The notes: generated by a model from the letters alone, not told the origin. A stretch of 64,000 nucleotides of DNA from Diphasiastrum complanatum (GCA_029204225.1 CM055094.1:23291987-23355986); one strand, 5' to 3'. Shown: positions 46,550 through 59,838, counted from the first letter of the stretch. Numbers and translations: made by a program.

Positions 46550-48378
46550 TGGTATCAGAGCTTGTGTTTCAGATTATGGACGAAATCATATATATTAATG
46601 ATTTGGTGAAGATATCAAGGCTAGAGCATGCTAGAGGAGATTCTACACCAAAATCGAGTTTTTTGCTTTTGTAGATTGGATCTTTTGTAGATCAAAACTC
46701 TATATAGGTCTATAAACTTGATCGTTTCTGATTTTTGATTTCACATACTATATTTGGCCGATTTTTGGATCATTGGATCAACCTAAGTGGTGGCTATTAG
46801 ATTGCATATCAAATTTTTAGCATTCGCATGTAGATTTGGAATAGTCAGTTTTTTGTGATTTTGTCAAAACCCTAATTTTGATTGCATCTCTAGATAGTGA
46901 GGTTGCTGGACTTCATTTAAGTGTGTTTCAATCTTAGGACGTGGCAAAAGTCATTAGATTGAGGATAAATCATAGGCTGATCAAGATTCCATGATTCTAT
47001 GTGTTGTAAAAGTAAGTGGTCTAAAAAGCAAGATCAAGTGGATGCTTCTTCAAGTAGCAAAAAGAAGGATAGATCAAAGCTCAAGTGCTTCTATTGTGGC
47101 ATCAAAGGACACTTTGCAAGTGAGTGCTACAAGAAGAAGAGAGATCAAGGAGACAAGAAAGGTAATCTTACTCTTGATGAAGATGGTTTGGATGTTCAAG
47201 ATGCAAATGATGATGCTTTTGTGATGTCTTCATGTATGCTTGCTAATTATGGAGATCTAGATCCTTGGTGGATTGATAGTGGAGCAAGTTCACACATGAC
47301 CTTTCACAAAGAGTACTTCACATCTTTGTTGGCATATGGAGATTACAAGAGGGTAATCTACACGGCCAATGATGGTGAGTGTGCAATCAAAGGGATTGGC
47401 ACAGTTCCTATTTCTCTCTCTACAAATAGGAATGTTCATCTGGATGATGTCTTGTTTATTCCATCTATTACCAAGAATTTGCTTAGTGTGAGTCAAATGC
47501 TAAGTAAAGGCCTCGAGGTGGAGTCTGATGGAGATGCTTGTATGATCAAAAGAAAGGATGTCTTGATTGGAAAAGGTAAAAGGCAAGGAAAGTTGTTCAA
47601 ACTACATGCTTGTGTTATTGCTAACCAAGTTTGATGTATTGCAAGGAAGCAAATACCTATTCAAAAGGTTTGGTATAAAAGGATGGGACACCTCAACTTC
47701 AAGTCATTGGAGGTAATGGATAGGAAGAAGATTGTGATAGGTCTTCCAAGTTCCTTAAGTGGCATCAAACATGTTTGTGAGTTTCGTGCTTTGTCTAAGT
47801 CACATAGACTACCTTATACTAGATTTATATCTAGATCTACAAAGCCTTTTCAACTTATGTGTTCGGATATTCATGCATTTACTACAACTAGCAATAGTGG
47901 AGCTAAGATGTATGTAATATTCATTGATGATTTTAGTAGACTTTGTTGGATCTATCTACTAAAGAGCAAGGATGAAGTGTATGATGTCTTTATCAAGTTC
48001 AAGAATTCAAGGGAGAACCAATTTTCCACAAGGATCAAGTGCTTAAGGAGTGACAATGGTGGTGAGTACATATCTACCAAGTTCAAGGCCTTTTGTGATG
48101 AGCATGGGATCAAGAGGAGTATACAACAAAGAAGGACCCCACAACAAAATGGAGTGGCTGAAAGAAAGAATAGGACTTTATGTGAAAGTGCTAAAGCCAT
48201 GAGGTTAAGTGCTACTCTTGACAAACCATTTTGGGATCAAGCTTTGTTGTGTGCCAATTTCTTGTGCAATAGGTGGCCGAGTGCTATTTTGGATGGAATG
48301 ACACCTTTTGAAATGTTATTCAAGAGGAGGCCGAGTGTCAACTTTCTAAGAACCTTTGGATGCACATGCTATGTGTAA
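46043..48378 (+). mobile_element. Copia 5: Ty1/copia fossil with 5' LTR, ends in integrase
   Basis: The 5' LTR (46043-46549) is followed by primer site TGGTATCAGAGC at 46550. Parts seen are a zinc knuckle near 47085-47130 (CFYCGIKGHFASECYKKK), protease near 47266 (WWIDSGASSHMT), a pre-integrase region near 47680 and integrase to about 48375 (LRSDNGGEYISTKF, TPQQNGVAERKNRT). The protein sequence is close to copia 4 (same CFYCGIKGHFA and WWIDSGASSHMT blocks), so it is an older relative of that family. No reverse transcriptase, RNase H or 3' LTR is visible. The copy is broken. Confidence 0.88.
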
Positions 48379-48800
48379 AGACCACTAGGGAAAACCCCTA
48401 AGATGAGGATAGGAAAACATAAGAGAGACTATGGAGCAAGCATTACAGAAGTTCTCAAACTTAGAAGGGCCATTTGTTACGAGTTTTTTTTTTTCCTCTC
48501 TGTTTATGTCCATGTGGCCCAATCGGTTCTTGACATAGTGGCTTCTATGTAACATAACTCGCTGACCCGAAAACACAATTCATATTTGGGCAAATTTGAA
48601 TTTCTGGTCCAATAGATTGGAAGCATACTATTGGCTGGCATGCACGATGACTGGTTGACTAAACTGCTTGGGTTAACCTCAAGTTAAAATTAACTTGGAA
48701 CTCACAAATAGGTTTGGCGCCCATTATACTTTGGACTCTCATATTGACGAGTTCAAACGTGAACTCTTCAAGCTATGGCGATGAGAAGGAGACTGAGATC
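48379..48800. other. Spacer after copia 5, nothing firm
   Basis: A T-rich tract at 48486-48496 and no readable frame. The start (TGTAAAGACCAC near 48374) resembles the first bases of some Ty3 LTRs, but no second copy or polypurine tract supports this. Confidence 0.3.
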
Positions 48801-48883
48801 CTTGATATGCTCTGCAATTTTTTATAATGAGGGAAGACGATGGCCCATGGATTGCTCGTGAATATCATAAGGCTTCTTGAGTA

Positions 48884-49380
48884 TTGATGCATCCATCGGC
48901 GAGAGGGGCTTTTCGCCAAAAGAAAAAGGCCAAGTATACATATAGATCTTACTGGAAAGGGCGGATTATTGATTTCAAAGTTTCTCCAAGAGGACAAACC
49001 ATTTCAGAGGTGCTTATTCAACATGTTTATATGCATTCAGAAGTTAATGTGGAGGCTGTAAATCCACATGATTTTTGAAAGTGTAATTGTAAGTATCTTA
49101 ATTTTTTGGATTGCTTGTCATTTTTAAAACGTAATCGTATTTATGAATTGGAGCTTATTATGATTTTGTATTGCAGATCTATATCCTTCAAGTATACATG
49201 AATGGGAACCTGTGGCATCTCTTTCAGATATTATAGATGTCATCCATTCAGAAATTGGCAAATTGCAATACAGAGAACGAACGGCAAAAGAACTTGCAGA
49301 TTCTGGAATATTTTTTTATGATGCTATGTATATTCCAGACACAAATGGAGGAATGGAAAAACTAGAGTATATACCTCTAG
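48884..49380 (+). pseudogene. Unrecognised two-exon coding fragment
   Basis: An open segment at 48884-49078 reads KYTYRSYWKGRIIDF, KVSPRGQTISEVLIQ and HVYMHSEVNVEAVNPHDF and ends in TGA. A GTAAGT-type donor lies at 49090 and an acceptor TATTGCAG ends near 49176. The next open segment reads YPSSIHEWEPVASLSD, IHSEIGKLQYRERTAKEL and YDAMYIPDTNGGMEKLE to about 49380. The stop before the donor means the two do not join cleanly, so this looks like a gene fragment. Upstream, out-of-frame pieces (PWIAREYHKAS near 48850) suggest it extended further. I recognise no domain. Confidence 0.35.
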
Positions 49381-49390
49381 CCATATTGAA

Positions 49391-49590
49391 CCTGATATCG
49401 GTTCAACACGACAGAATGATATCGATAGAGGAATGAACAAGAGTGCGCGCGTTGATCTGATATCATTAGGATGATATTGAAATTTGACGTAAGCACACGT
49501 CAGAGGTGGCTGATATCGATTTCGCGCGCCTGAATGAATCCGACCATGCATTGTTTGGGAAGACGCACGTCGATTCGATATCGCGAGATA
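49391..49590. repeat. Cluster of GATATC palindromes
   Basis: GATATC occurs five times in about 190 bases (near 49394, 49420, 49459, 49512 and 49576), with further variants GATATT and ATCGAT between them, and again near 50085. The sequence is also unusually rich in CG dinucleotides (GCGCGCG, CGCGCG) compared with the AT-rich flanks. Function is unknown; it could be part of an LTR or other element boundary. Confidence 0.4.
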
Positions 49591-49599
49591 GAAAGAAAA

Positions 49600-51500
49600 C
49601 AACAAGACTAGTGAGTTCAGAATAAAAGATCACAGAATCGAAATATGGCAAGTGGTGCCCATATTTATAGCCAATTCTTGTTGATCACAGCCATACATTT
49701 GTCAAATAACGAATTGAGAAACACAGCCTATATTTATCCACCAATCAGAGTGAGACAAATTTGTACCTACGTTGGAATACATTAACTAGTCTATCACTAG
49801 ATTCAACGAATCATCATTAGCCCTGACCCTAGAATCTGTACCTGCGTCGGAATACATTAAATATTCAATCAGTAGCCTCCTCAAATAATCATTAAACAAA
49901 TAATAAACAAATGATAAGTGGACATCATTGAAAAACGTACATGAAGAGAATTATTACAATCTCTCGTCCTATTTAAGCAGAGTAAAGACGAGATTGTTTC
50001 TTTTGAGATAATATTCATTCAGAACATTTTTATTAGTCATTCATAAGACGCTCCAATATAATTTTTCTACGTATCAGATATCGAATAACGCGCCTGGCGA
50101 AATGAGGGAGAGTTTGATATTGATCAGACGATGTGGAAACACAAAAGGAGTCTCTCGTCCCTTTGCATCGAGCTAGGGGGCGCCCTAGAGGTTCTTTGGG
50201 GGGGGGGAGGGGGGTATTGACTTTGCTATTTGTAGAAAGGAGTGGGACGTCACAAGCAGTTGCAGATCAAGCATCCTCTCAATTTGTAGGGCCTTCACAG
50301 GGTGTGAGACTTCATAGTTTTCATACACATGCGTGTTTGGGAATGACCTAGTGGTAGTGGCAGGAGAGAAAAATTGGAGGTAGCTAGGGAGTGCAAAGGA
50401 GAGAGGTTGGAGAGAGAGGCAAAGACGAAGATGAGAGCATAGGCAAAAGGAAAAAGAGATTGTATAAGCTTGCAATCTAATTCCATATTCATTTGTTCTC
50501 CAACCACCTAAGAAGCCTTTGTATTTACAGATAGGTGTAACTCCTTTTCGTAAGCAACTTGTTAAACCACAACTTGCATTCTAAAACTCTTATATCTTCC
50601 AATCATAGTCGACTTTTAAAACTTTAGAATCATGTAAGTTTCTTGCCTTTTGCCAATTTAATTCTCGAGAAATGTCAAATTTCTTGATCATTAGTTCAAT
50701 CCTTGAGGTAAGAAAAGAAAATGCTAACCATTATGCCACATTTCCAAGACAACTAGGATTTGAAATTACCTATTACCTTGCATCCAATTTTAGACAATCA
50801 CATGTTTTATCCAAGCAATTTGTGGCAATGCATTTGTGGTATGCCCATTGCTATGTTTCATTGAAAAATAAAAAGTAGTTTAAGAGGGATTTTTTAATTA
50901 ACAAAAACATTGTGGATACCCAAAAAGGCCTTGTTACAAATTTTTTGAATAAGATATGTGCTTGTCTAAAATTGAATTCAAGTTAGCTAGTCTTCATCAA
51001 ATCCTAGTTGTCTTGAAACTATGGCATAATATTTAAAATGTTCTTTTGTTACTTTATGAGTTGAACTTTGAATCAAAATGTGTTGACTTTTTATTAAAAA
51101 GTACTCAAAAGTGGCTTTACGTGTGTTTTCTTGATTAAAACAAAAACAATGTGATAATTGTACCATAAAGGCCTTGCAATGTCATATTGTCATATTTTTA
51201 ACTTTTTGTGAAGATTAAAAGAATGTAAAAAAATAGCTTAATAAAATTTTGAACTTCAATCTCTTATGATACAACTTTAGTCTTTTTGTTTCTTAGAAGA
51301 CAAGTTTGAACTTGTATATATAAAATTGCTAAATATTAGCTTGTTATTGAGTTCACGAGAATTCTTGATGATTTTTATTTCGTTGTATTAAGCAACACAA
51401 TTAACCAAACAAAGTTGTCCTAGAAAAGACTCTTGCTCGCCATTGCCTTCCAATCTAACATTGATTAGATTGAAGGTGAAAATTGTCATAGATCTTCGAG
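49600..51500. other. Spacer with G-rich tract and old repeats, no gene recognised
   Basis: Two similar segments, TGTACCTACGTTGGAATACA near 49760 and TGTACCTGCGTCGGAATACA near 49838, form a short local repeat. A G run (ten G, A, six G) lies at 50198-50214. Frames up to about 96 codons at 50133-50507 have no domain and lie in purine-rich sequence. From 50500 on the DNA is AT-rich with no signal. Confidence 0.4.
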
Positions 51501-51508
51501 GTCAACAA

Positions 51509-51641
51509 ATGATGACGTGTAACTTTTGCCTATTTATTCCCATGTCCAAAGTTGTCTCGAGTAAGTAGGTAGTCAACTAGGTTAATCGTTTGATTGTCTT
51601 ACATGAGATCCACAACCACTTAAAATTGGTTGAATTTGAAG
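51509..51641 (+). repeat. 133-bp direct repeat, copy 1
   Basis: It begins ATGATGACGTGTAACTTTTG and is repeated at 51677-51809 with only one or two differences, offset by 168 bases. The 35 bases between the copies are not repeated. Confidence 0.9.
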
Positions 51642-51676
51642 ATAATTGACTATTAGCTTTTGCATGCAATAGAATC

Positions 51677-51809
51677 ATGATGACGTGTAACTTTTGCCTA
51701 TTTATTCCCATGTCCAAAGTTGTCTCGAGTAAGTAGGTAGTCAACTAGGATAATCGTTTGATTGTCTTACATGAGATCCACAACCACTTAAAATTGGTTG
51801 AATTTGAAG
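51677..51809 (+). repeat. 133-bp direct repeat, copy 2
   Basis: Near-identical to 51509-51641. It is followed directly by GGTTAGGG, one telomere-like unit, and then an (AG)n run at 51861-51877. Confidence 0.9.
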
Positions 51810-54354
51810 GGTTAGGGTTTTTTAGCTCTTCGAGATGAAAAATAGGGATGTAGTGAGTTGAGAGAGAGAGAGAGAGAATGCTACTATGGTAGGCCAAAAC
51901 AAGACATGAAAAAGCTCCAGTGAAATTAAAAAAAGAGCTAAAAAGTCACTTAAAACCTTACGGCAATTTTCATACATAGACGATCTTTGATGTCTTGCAA
52001 AGGTTCAAAGTTATGCAAACAAACAAGTGTTACAAGGCTTAGAACAACTTAGTTCATCTAATGAGGCTTTAGAATAGATTTTCTCAATCAAGCATATCCC
52101 ATATGCCTGAAAAACAAGTCCTCACAACTCAGCTATCAAGTTTCGATATCCAAAGACAAAGCTATATATCATATCCACACAAAATATATAAAACATGTAC
52201 CATATGCATTGAGCTTCATCTCTGTCAAACACCTTAAGCATGTTTGTAGCTTACAAACACTTAGTTAACCTTCCGCAACTTACAAAAACTATGCCAATTT
52301 GAAGATCAAAACTCATTCCTCGATTTGCAAGGCCTATTCTAGTTTTCAAAAAATTACAGACTAGGAAATTGCTCGACAAAGGTGACATTTGCCATAGGAA
52401 GTCTAAAGAATACTGCTCTCCAACTCTAATGCAACATGTCCTGCAAGATATCCGCATACAGCACTTAATTGTTAGAACAATAACTAGATAAGTTTGTTCT
52501 GTTATATGCACTAAATTACCACCATAGACTCCTGAAGTTTGCAGTAGATAATGAAAAGGTTCATAACAATGACATTTTAAGCTTCAATCTACGTGTATTG
52601 TCTAAACACTATCAGGTTCAGCTCGTTGTCATGAAATAATGATGTTATTAGAGTGATATCAACAAGAAATTTCCAAGAATATCTTTGATCTTTGTACTTG
52701 TAACAAATCATTGAAGAAACACTCTATGGACACGCTGGTGGCGACATTACATAAGTTCCCAAGTCTTTGATAAAAGGAGTGATAGCATTACGTACTCCTC
52801 ATTGAGAAGACCACAATATGCACCTGGTCCCTACAAAAAAACTTTCCAAGACTTATTATATCAACAAACTTGATGATTGCAGCTCAAACTTGAAATTGTT
52901 AGAGCCTTCAAACGCCTAATGGAGTGAAGTCCTTTAAAACACGTGGATTGGGTTGTCCAATCGTGTCACTTAAGAGGAGGTTATTGGATTTTGAAGTAAA
53001 TCAATGCTTTGTTAAAACAATGGACCTCAATATACCATGGCGTCATTGCAAAGTTTATGCAAACACTTTCTAGTATGTTTTCATGTTTCTGATATCATAT
53101 GGAGACATGGAACAACATCAAAACTGCATACAATTAGATTCGGCCGAATCTATTGTCCATTGTAAAGTATCATCCAGACTATCTATGTAAAGGTGAGAAT
53201 CCTCCCCAACACTATTCTAATGACAGATCTGAAAAGACTCAAGAGCATAAGAATTTGAAACACATGCCATGAGAAATAGCATAACTTCCACATTGCAGCA
53301 GCCAAGAAACATTCTAGAGTAAAGAAACCGTTAAGTGGAAATGAAAGTACATCAAAGATCATTTGAGTTGCCCGAATTTTGACTCCCATAAACAACCTAT
53401 TCTCCCCACGCTCCATCTACGAAACCCGTCTCTGCTCCAAAAGCTTCTTTCCAAAAATGGCACGTAATTCACAGCTCACAAAAATAGACTTCAAGAAGAA
53501 AACATAATTATCAAATTACAAATGCTGTATTTTGATAGTTAAATAAAAGGAAAGGTTAATTAATGCTAGTAGCCAACAATTGACAAGGACTAGCAATTAT
53601 ATCTGAGGGTACCAGAGGCATCTGTGCCCACATTGGTGCCATAGAGACCCATGTGTGGTCACTGCATCTGAGAAGAGACTATCTGAATTGAGTAAGACGG
53701 TAAGAGAAATGATGTCTGTGCTAGATCAAAGAATTTCAGTACATACCAGCTTGTGTACTGATGATTCAGTCATGGCATGAAGTATTGCCAGGTGTGAAAG
53801 GTGCCTCCTTTAAAGCTTTTGACAGTTTCCTTTTATGCCTTCGGATGGGAAAAGCCATTGTGCTGCACCATAGGAAAAGTTCAGCTCCATTGTAATTACG
53901 AAATGAAGTAAGAAGATTCAAGAAAATTGATTGGACTTCCTCTGACCATTATGCATAACAATGATGTGCTTTGACAGAATATCAGACCTTACTAGCTTAG
54001 GAAACTTGATGAAACTCATCCTTCGCAATGCACAGTAAAGACTTCTTTTTCGTTCAACCTTGGATTGCTTCTGTTACACTCCAAGTCACATTCACAACAG
54101 ATAACTTTTACTCAATAATTCCCACTATGCCTTCTCTTCTGTTTTTCTTTGTAAAACATTTGAAAACAAAATTAATTAGAAGAACCCGATCCATTCATGA
54201 CATAAAACACAGAATCCATACACGAGATGCTTACCTGAAAAAAAATATCTTTCTAAATTGATTGAATTAATCAATAAACCTTTTCAGTACGTAGGTTCCA
54301 TTCCGTACATGTGGATGTTCTTCCGAAACGCCACAGAAAAAACATTAAAAGCAT
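51810..54354. other. Spacer, nothing recognised apart from an (AG)n run
   Basis: Short frames only, none with a domain. It may include the 3' flank and untranslated region of the minus-strand gene that ends at 54355. Confidence 0.4.
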
Positions 54355-56459
54355 TCATAATCGATCTGGAAGACTCACATCTTTTGTTACAGAGCATGCA
54401 ACTTTTGGATAAGTATTTTCTCCAAAAGTGCATTTGCATGTGCTCTCTATCGTCAAATGCTCACAGCAGACATCCGGTTTGCGAACATCTGGGTTCATTT
54501 TCTTTTTTGACTTTTTACGCTTTCGATTTGTAGCCTGTTTATTGGCACAGAAATCACTGTACCCAACTGCCCCTGAGTCTGTTGCCTCATAAAATGTTGA
54601 AGCTGCATTTGCTCTTTCTGTGTACCTTTTTGAAGGAAAGCTTGAAACTTTTGTCAAAGTATGTGGTTCAGCTCTGGTAACTCCTTCAATGTTCATCCTT
54701 CGGCAAGTGCTCTCCAATGCTTCGGCAGGCTTTCTCCATTTCTTCTGTGACTTAGTTTTCTTCATACCATTACCAGAAAGTGTCTGGGAGTCAAGAAGAG
54801 GTCTATAATTGCTGCTGTCCTCTTTCAGCTGACAAGTGCTCTTCGATGCTCCAGTGTGTCTTTTCCGTTTCTTCCATGACTTTCTTTTCTTGTTACCATT
54901 TCCAGAAAGTATAAGTGTCTGGGAGTGGAGAAGAGGTCGATATTTGCTGGCATCCTCTTTCAGCTGACAAGTGCTCTCCAATGCTTCGGTGGGTGTTTTC
55001 TGTTTCTGTGACTTTGTTTTCTTCGTACCGTTACCAAAAAGTGTCTGGGAGTCAAGAAGAGGTTTATAATTGCTGCCATCCTCTTTCAGCTGACAAGTGC
55101 TCTCCATTGCTTTGACGGGTGTTTTCCATTTCTTCTGTGACTTTTTCTTCAGACCGTTACCAAATACTGTCTGGGAGCCAAGAAGGGGTGCATAATTGCT
55201 GCCATCCTCTTTCAGCTGACAAGTGCTCTCCAATGCTTCGGCAGGTGTTTTTTGTTTCTTTTGTGACTTTGTTTTCTTTGTACCATTAACAAAAAGCGTC
55301 TGGGTGTCAAGAAGCGGTCTATAATTGCTGCCATCCTCTTTCAGCTGACAAGTGTTCTCCAATGCTTTGGAGGGTCTTTCCCATTTCTTCTGTGACTTTA
55401 TTTTCGTCGTACCATAAGCAAAAAGTGTCTGGGAATCAAAACGAGGTCTATAATTGCCGCCATCCTCTTTAAGCTGACAAGTGTTCTCCAATGATTTGGC
55501 AGGTCTTTTCCATTTCTTGTGTGACTTTATTTTCTTCATACCATAATAAAAAAGTGTCCTGGAGGAGAGAAGAGGCCTGTAGTTGCTGCCGTCCTCTTTC
55601 ATCTGACAAGTGCTCTCCAATACTTCGACAGGTCTTTTCTGTTTCTTCTGTGACTTTGTTTTCGTCTTACCATTACCAAAAAGTGTCTGGATGTCAAGAT
55701 GAGGCATATTGTTGCTGCTATCCCTTTTCAGCAGTGCCGGGTTCTCATCAGCTACAGCTGAATTTGTCACTTCCATTTCTGTAAGGAATGGAAATCTCCT
55801 ACTTTCAACTTTTATCACAGCGCTAGCATTGTTTGACTCAAAAATTTCATTCTTGACACTTCCTGTATCACAGTTATTCTTCACTTGTGCGTGAATAAAC
55901 ATATTTACTGCTTCCTCTGCAGGCAGACATTTTATTTTCTTTAATTTTCTTATCTGGCCTCCAAGGGTCAACTGACCCAGAAAATCAACAGGTGTATCGA
56001 TTCTGCCATCCTTCTCCAACTTTGTTTCTTCAGAACACCCTGAAGTTAAACGGGGTTCTTTTGAATTAAGAGCCTGAACTCTATTCCTCTTTCTATTTCT
56101 TGAACCCTTACTTGCTTCAACAGATTTTGTCTCAGAACAAAACTTTAACATCCATCCACCATTTTCTTGCATCCATAATACCGAGTCCGGACTATTCTCT
56201 AGGTCTGGTCTTCCTTCGGATTTTTCTGACAGAATACTTTGTTTCACACTATTGCTGGTGGGATTGGGGTACCCATCAAACTGGAGACGATTGTAGATAT
56301 TCTGTGGCATTTTGCAAGAGCCATTAAATGTTTGCAGACTTCCTTTTTCATGGTTTAAGATGTCTACACCACATGAATGACTGGTCTTTGCTTCAGGAAT
56401 GTCTGAAACATTGCAACTCTGAATTTCACAATTGTTCTGTGGCTGAATATTACTGAGCA
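54355..56459 (-). CDS. Lys-rich repeat protein, large 3' exon of a host gene
   Basis: One frame of about 700 codons runs from 56472 to a TGA at 54355. A splice acceptor (TTCGTGCTCAG) ends at 56460, so the exon probably starts at 56459 rather than at the ATG at 56472. The N-terminal part (residues 90-190) has LWMQENGGWMLKF, basic SRNRKRNRVQ and VDFLGQLTLGGQIRKLKKIK. Residues about 250-591 are eight tandem copies of a unit of 42-45 residues with consensus TCQLKEDGSNYRPLLDSQTL, then FGNGTKKTKSQKKWK. The C-terminus is basic (RKRKKSKKKMNPD) and Cys-containing. It is probably a nuclear protein, judged only from composition. I do not recognise the family. Exons at 61839-63142 on the same strand may belong to the same gene, which would imply an intron of about 5 kb. 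Confidence 0.6.
54700..55722 (-). repeat. Coding minisatellite, eight units of about 129 bp
   Basis: Units begin at residues 287, 330, 373, 416, 458, 500, 545 and 588 of the repeat protein, plus a partial unit before the first. Every length change between units is a multiple of three (42, 43 or 45 codons), so the frame has been kept. Confidence 0.9.
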
Positions 56460-56472
56460 CGAAAACATTCAA

Positions 56473-59400
56473 AACATTTTCTTCTCAATATGCCAATCTG
56501 TTGAAATAGGCAAATACTAACATGTGAGTATTAAAGACATGAAGACTTTTTTTCATGAAAACTCCACTATACATTTTCTTTTTCATTCCCCGTACAACAA
56601 AACTATTATCCTGATAACTTATAGCAAGCCTTTCATGCAAACTTAATCCCTGAATAAATCGAACAGATAAACACACACATCAATATTCATTCTGAAGATT
56701 TCCTGGCCCTATATTTGGTTCGCTGGATACAGAACATGTCCAGTACGCACAAACCATAATAAGAACCACATTGCTTTTGATTCTTTTTTTAGTTCAAAAC
56801 ACACTAAAGAATAATGTTCTGTACACAAAGTGTTTTTACCCACATTCATTCTGTACGGCATTCAGAACTATCTTTTTCTAGTTCAAACTTCAAAGCAAAC
56901 TAGAAAATAACCTGATGTACAGAATGCAGGGCTTTTACACACATTCGTTCCGGGTAATACTCGGTACAACCTCGTTATAAACAACAAGGAAACTACGATT
57001 ACGAGGTACAAAAATAATGTTTTTTTCTAAAACCGACCATCTATGGTACAGGTTAGAAATGAGACAAGGCGCTTCAATCTAATAGTTTGAAAGTAGTAGC
57101 ACTATTCAAAGAGGATTCACAGGAAAGAATATTACAATCCCTCACACTCGTAGAATGTGTTGTGGGATTGTGAAAAAGTCTTCTTCAAAGAGATCTGACA
57201 ATACTTGCATAAAAGTAACTAGCTTGTCTAGTTTGAAAAGGGCATGGAGGACAGAGAATGACCCAATTAGGTTGATCATTGATGATATGTTTTACCGCCA
57301 GTGAATGCCTTTACTTTGTAAGGGTCACCAACAAGCGAAGTGCGTAATTGTAAACAATGATGGCAAATGGACACAAGCAAAGGAGAGAGGGAATGTAACA
57401 CAGATAATGGTTCCCACATAGGGAGCTCAGATTGTGAAGGCATGTGGAAGGTCCCCGAGGATCCATTCATAGCCTTACATCTGGTTCTGGAATTACAATC
57501 TGGTTCTGGAATTACAAGTCGCTACCTCCACATGCACATCCTATCCTTGCAAATATGCAACCTACAGTAAGTTTGCTCAGTAATCTCTGCATTATATAAT
57601 CTTAACCCTCAAGGTTTCATGGGTCCGTTTCATGAGGCTGGAACTACTTATTGCATCCATTTGCCTTGGTTTTTGTCACACATGGTGCACAAGTACCATT
57701 CACTCCATATATAAAGCTGGAGATTGCAAACTACCAACCCATCATTGCTGGCCACCATTGCCCAAGTTATATGAATTTATTTTGGAGGTTACTCTCAGCT
57801 GCATAATAGAGTCTTGAAGCAAGTGGGCAGGGTGGTTTTCATCCCAGATTTTTTGATATCAACTCATAAATTTACAATGAGGGCTATCAGGTTCAGGTCC
57901 AAGCTTGCAGGCTAGCCAAAACTTATCTCAATGAGTTATCATTCTTTCATCATATTCTTATCCCAAAGTTTGTGGTTTCTTCATTGCAAATCGACGCAAT
58001 TGTTTGTTTCATTTTCTATTGAGAAGATGTCATGACTAAATAAGTTGATGCTTATAGCCTCAAGGAATGCCCTGGAGTCATCTAGACAACTGTATGCAGC
58101 CAGGATTTAATCACAGGAGTGGACTAGCAGCTCAGCTATGAGAATTAGGTTGCACACAAGGGAACTTGATCCTTGATGAAGTATCCTTTCAAAATGAAAA
58201 TGTTAAGTTGCAACATTGTTTTATGTTTACAATCTAAAAGTTTTCCTTCCGAAAAAATATTGATTTGGGGGAGGACTTAGTCCAGAACTTGTTGAGTAAC
58301 CAGTAAAGGAAAGAACAACTGCTATATGTTCAGTATAAGAACCATTGATCCAATGACATAAGAGTTAATAGTCCTAACAGCTCCTTAAAGCCATTGATAA
58401 GCTCCAAGAAGCATGTGGTGAATGGATAAAATACCATATCTTCTCAACAGATCCTTGAAGCAAGAAGTAAGTCCTATTGGGTAGCTAGTGATGGGGTAAG
58501 ATGATAGCTGAATAGCAAACTCTATGAGAAGTCATTCCATAATATGCCTATGTCATACTTGATATGTTTACGGTTGGAATGTAACAATTTCATTAAGATG
58601 TTTAGCAAAAGTCTCAGATCTCCTATCTCAAATGGTCTTATCAGATTGAAGAATAAAGCAGCTTCAAAAAGATTTGCTGCTTGATTACTTATTGATTTAA
58701 ACATGGACCATAATTGGAGGATGTTTTTAAGCTTTGAGGGGAATCTTATTGGTAAAGAACAATCAAGAGATCAACTACTTGGAAAGTTTTATTTCCAACC
58801 CTTTTGTGAAGAATAACTTGGGGGGCTTTGTTTGTTAGAAATACATAATTGAATCCCATACCATGATTCATACAAACTGTTGAGAACATCACTGTTTGTT
58901 ATGAACTATAGTTACCTAGTAGCATATCATATTTATGCGCATCACGCTTTCCTTTTGAATGTCCTTATATGTGGAGGATACAAAGTTTGCATTTCCACTT
59001 CACAATGTTTCCTAGGACATACACTCAAGGATGATAATAGTTACAGGCCATGGAGAAGGGAATCTATATGGACCATAGATTCACATTAGTTATTATTTCT
59101 CATTTTTAGAGTTAGTTTAGCCACTTGGGCCCTTAATATTCATATTTGGCATTTACTTGAGACGTTAGTGATTATCCAACCACTTACGGGTCCCTACAAA
59201 CAAGAACAACCCTACAATGTGGGACCATAAACAATATAAGCTACAAAAAGGCCTTAAGCATCATCAAGAATAGTTGTTGGTTGATTAATGAGACATGATT
59301 AGCTCTTAGTTCAATTACCTCATGTTGTTTAGTTTAGCATCAATTAGCTTAGTTAGATCAACATATGAAAAAAGGTATGGCAAAACAACCTTTAGCCTAA

Positions 59401-59838
59401 GGGAGTCCACCCACTATTATAGTTCAACAAGCCAACCAAGATTTTAACCAAAAAGGACTTACAGGTTTTAGATTCAAGCTCCAAATTGAAAATGAACTAC
59501 ACATTCTACAAGAATAGAGCCTAAAAGTAATAAGTAACTTTCATTAGCTAAAGAACCTTGAAAAATGAAGCACTACAACAAAAGTGCAATGACTTGAGTT
59601 GCAAGATGTCCTTTGAAACGAACATACAAAAGAGCATAAATTGAGTGCTTTGATAGCAAACATGCTAGTAAAATAGCTTACCGTAACTTGTTAACGTTGG
59701 TATCATCCAAGAACGAATTTTGTCTCAAAGGAGTTCCACAATTGAGCTGATTGCCAAATCCAACCCCTGTAGCGATATTGCTTAGAATCTATACCAACTA
59801 AGCCAAGATAAATATACTATATGGACAACAATAATAAA

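Noticed and set aside
54700-55722. CRISPR-like or satellite array
   Set aside because: The repeats are contiguous, have no spacers, and keep the reading frame of a large exon.
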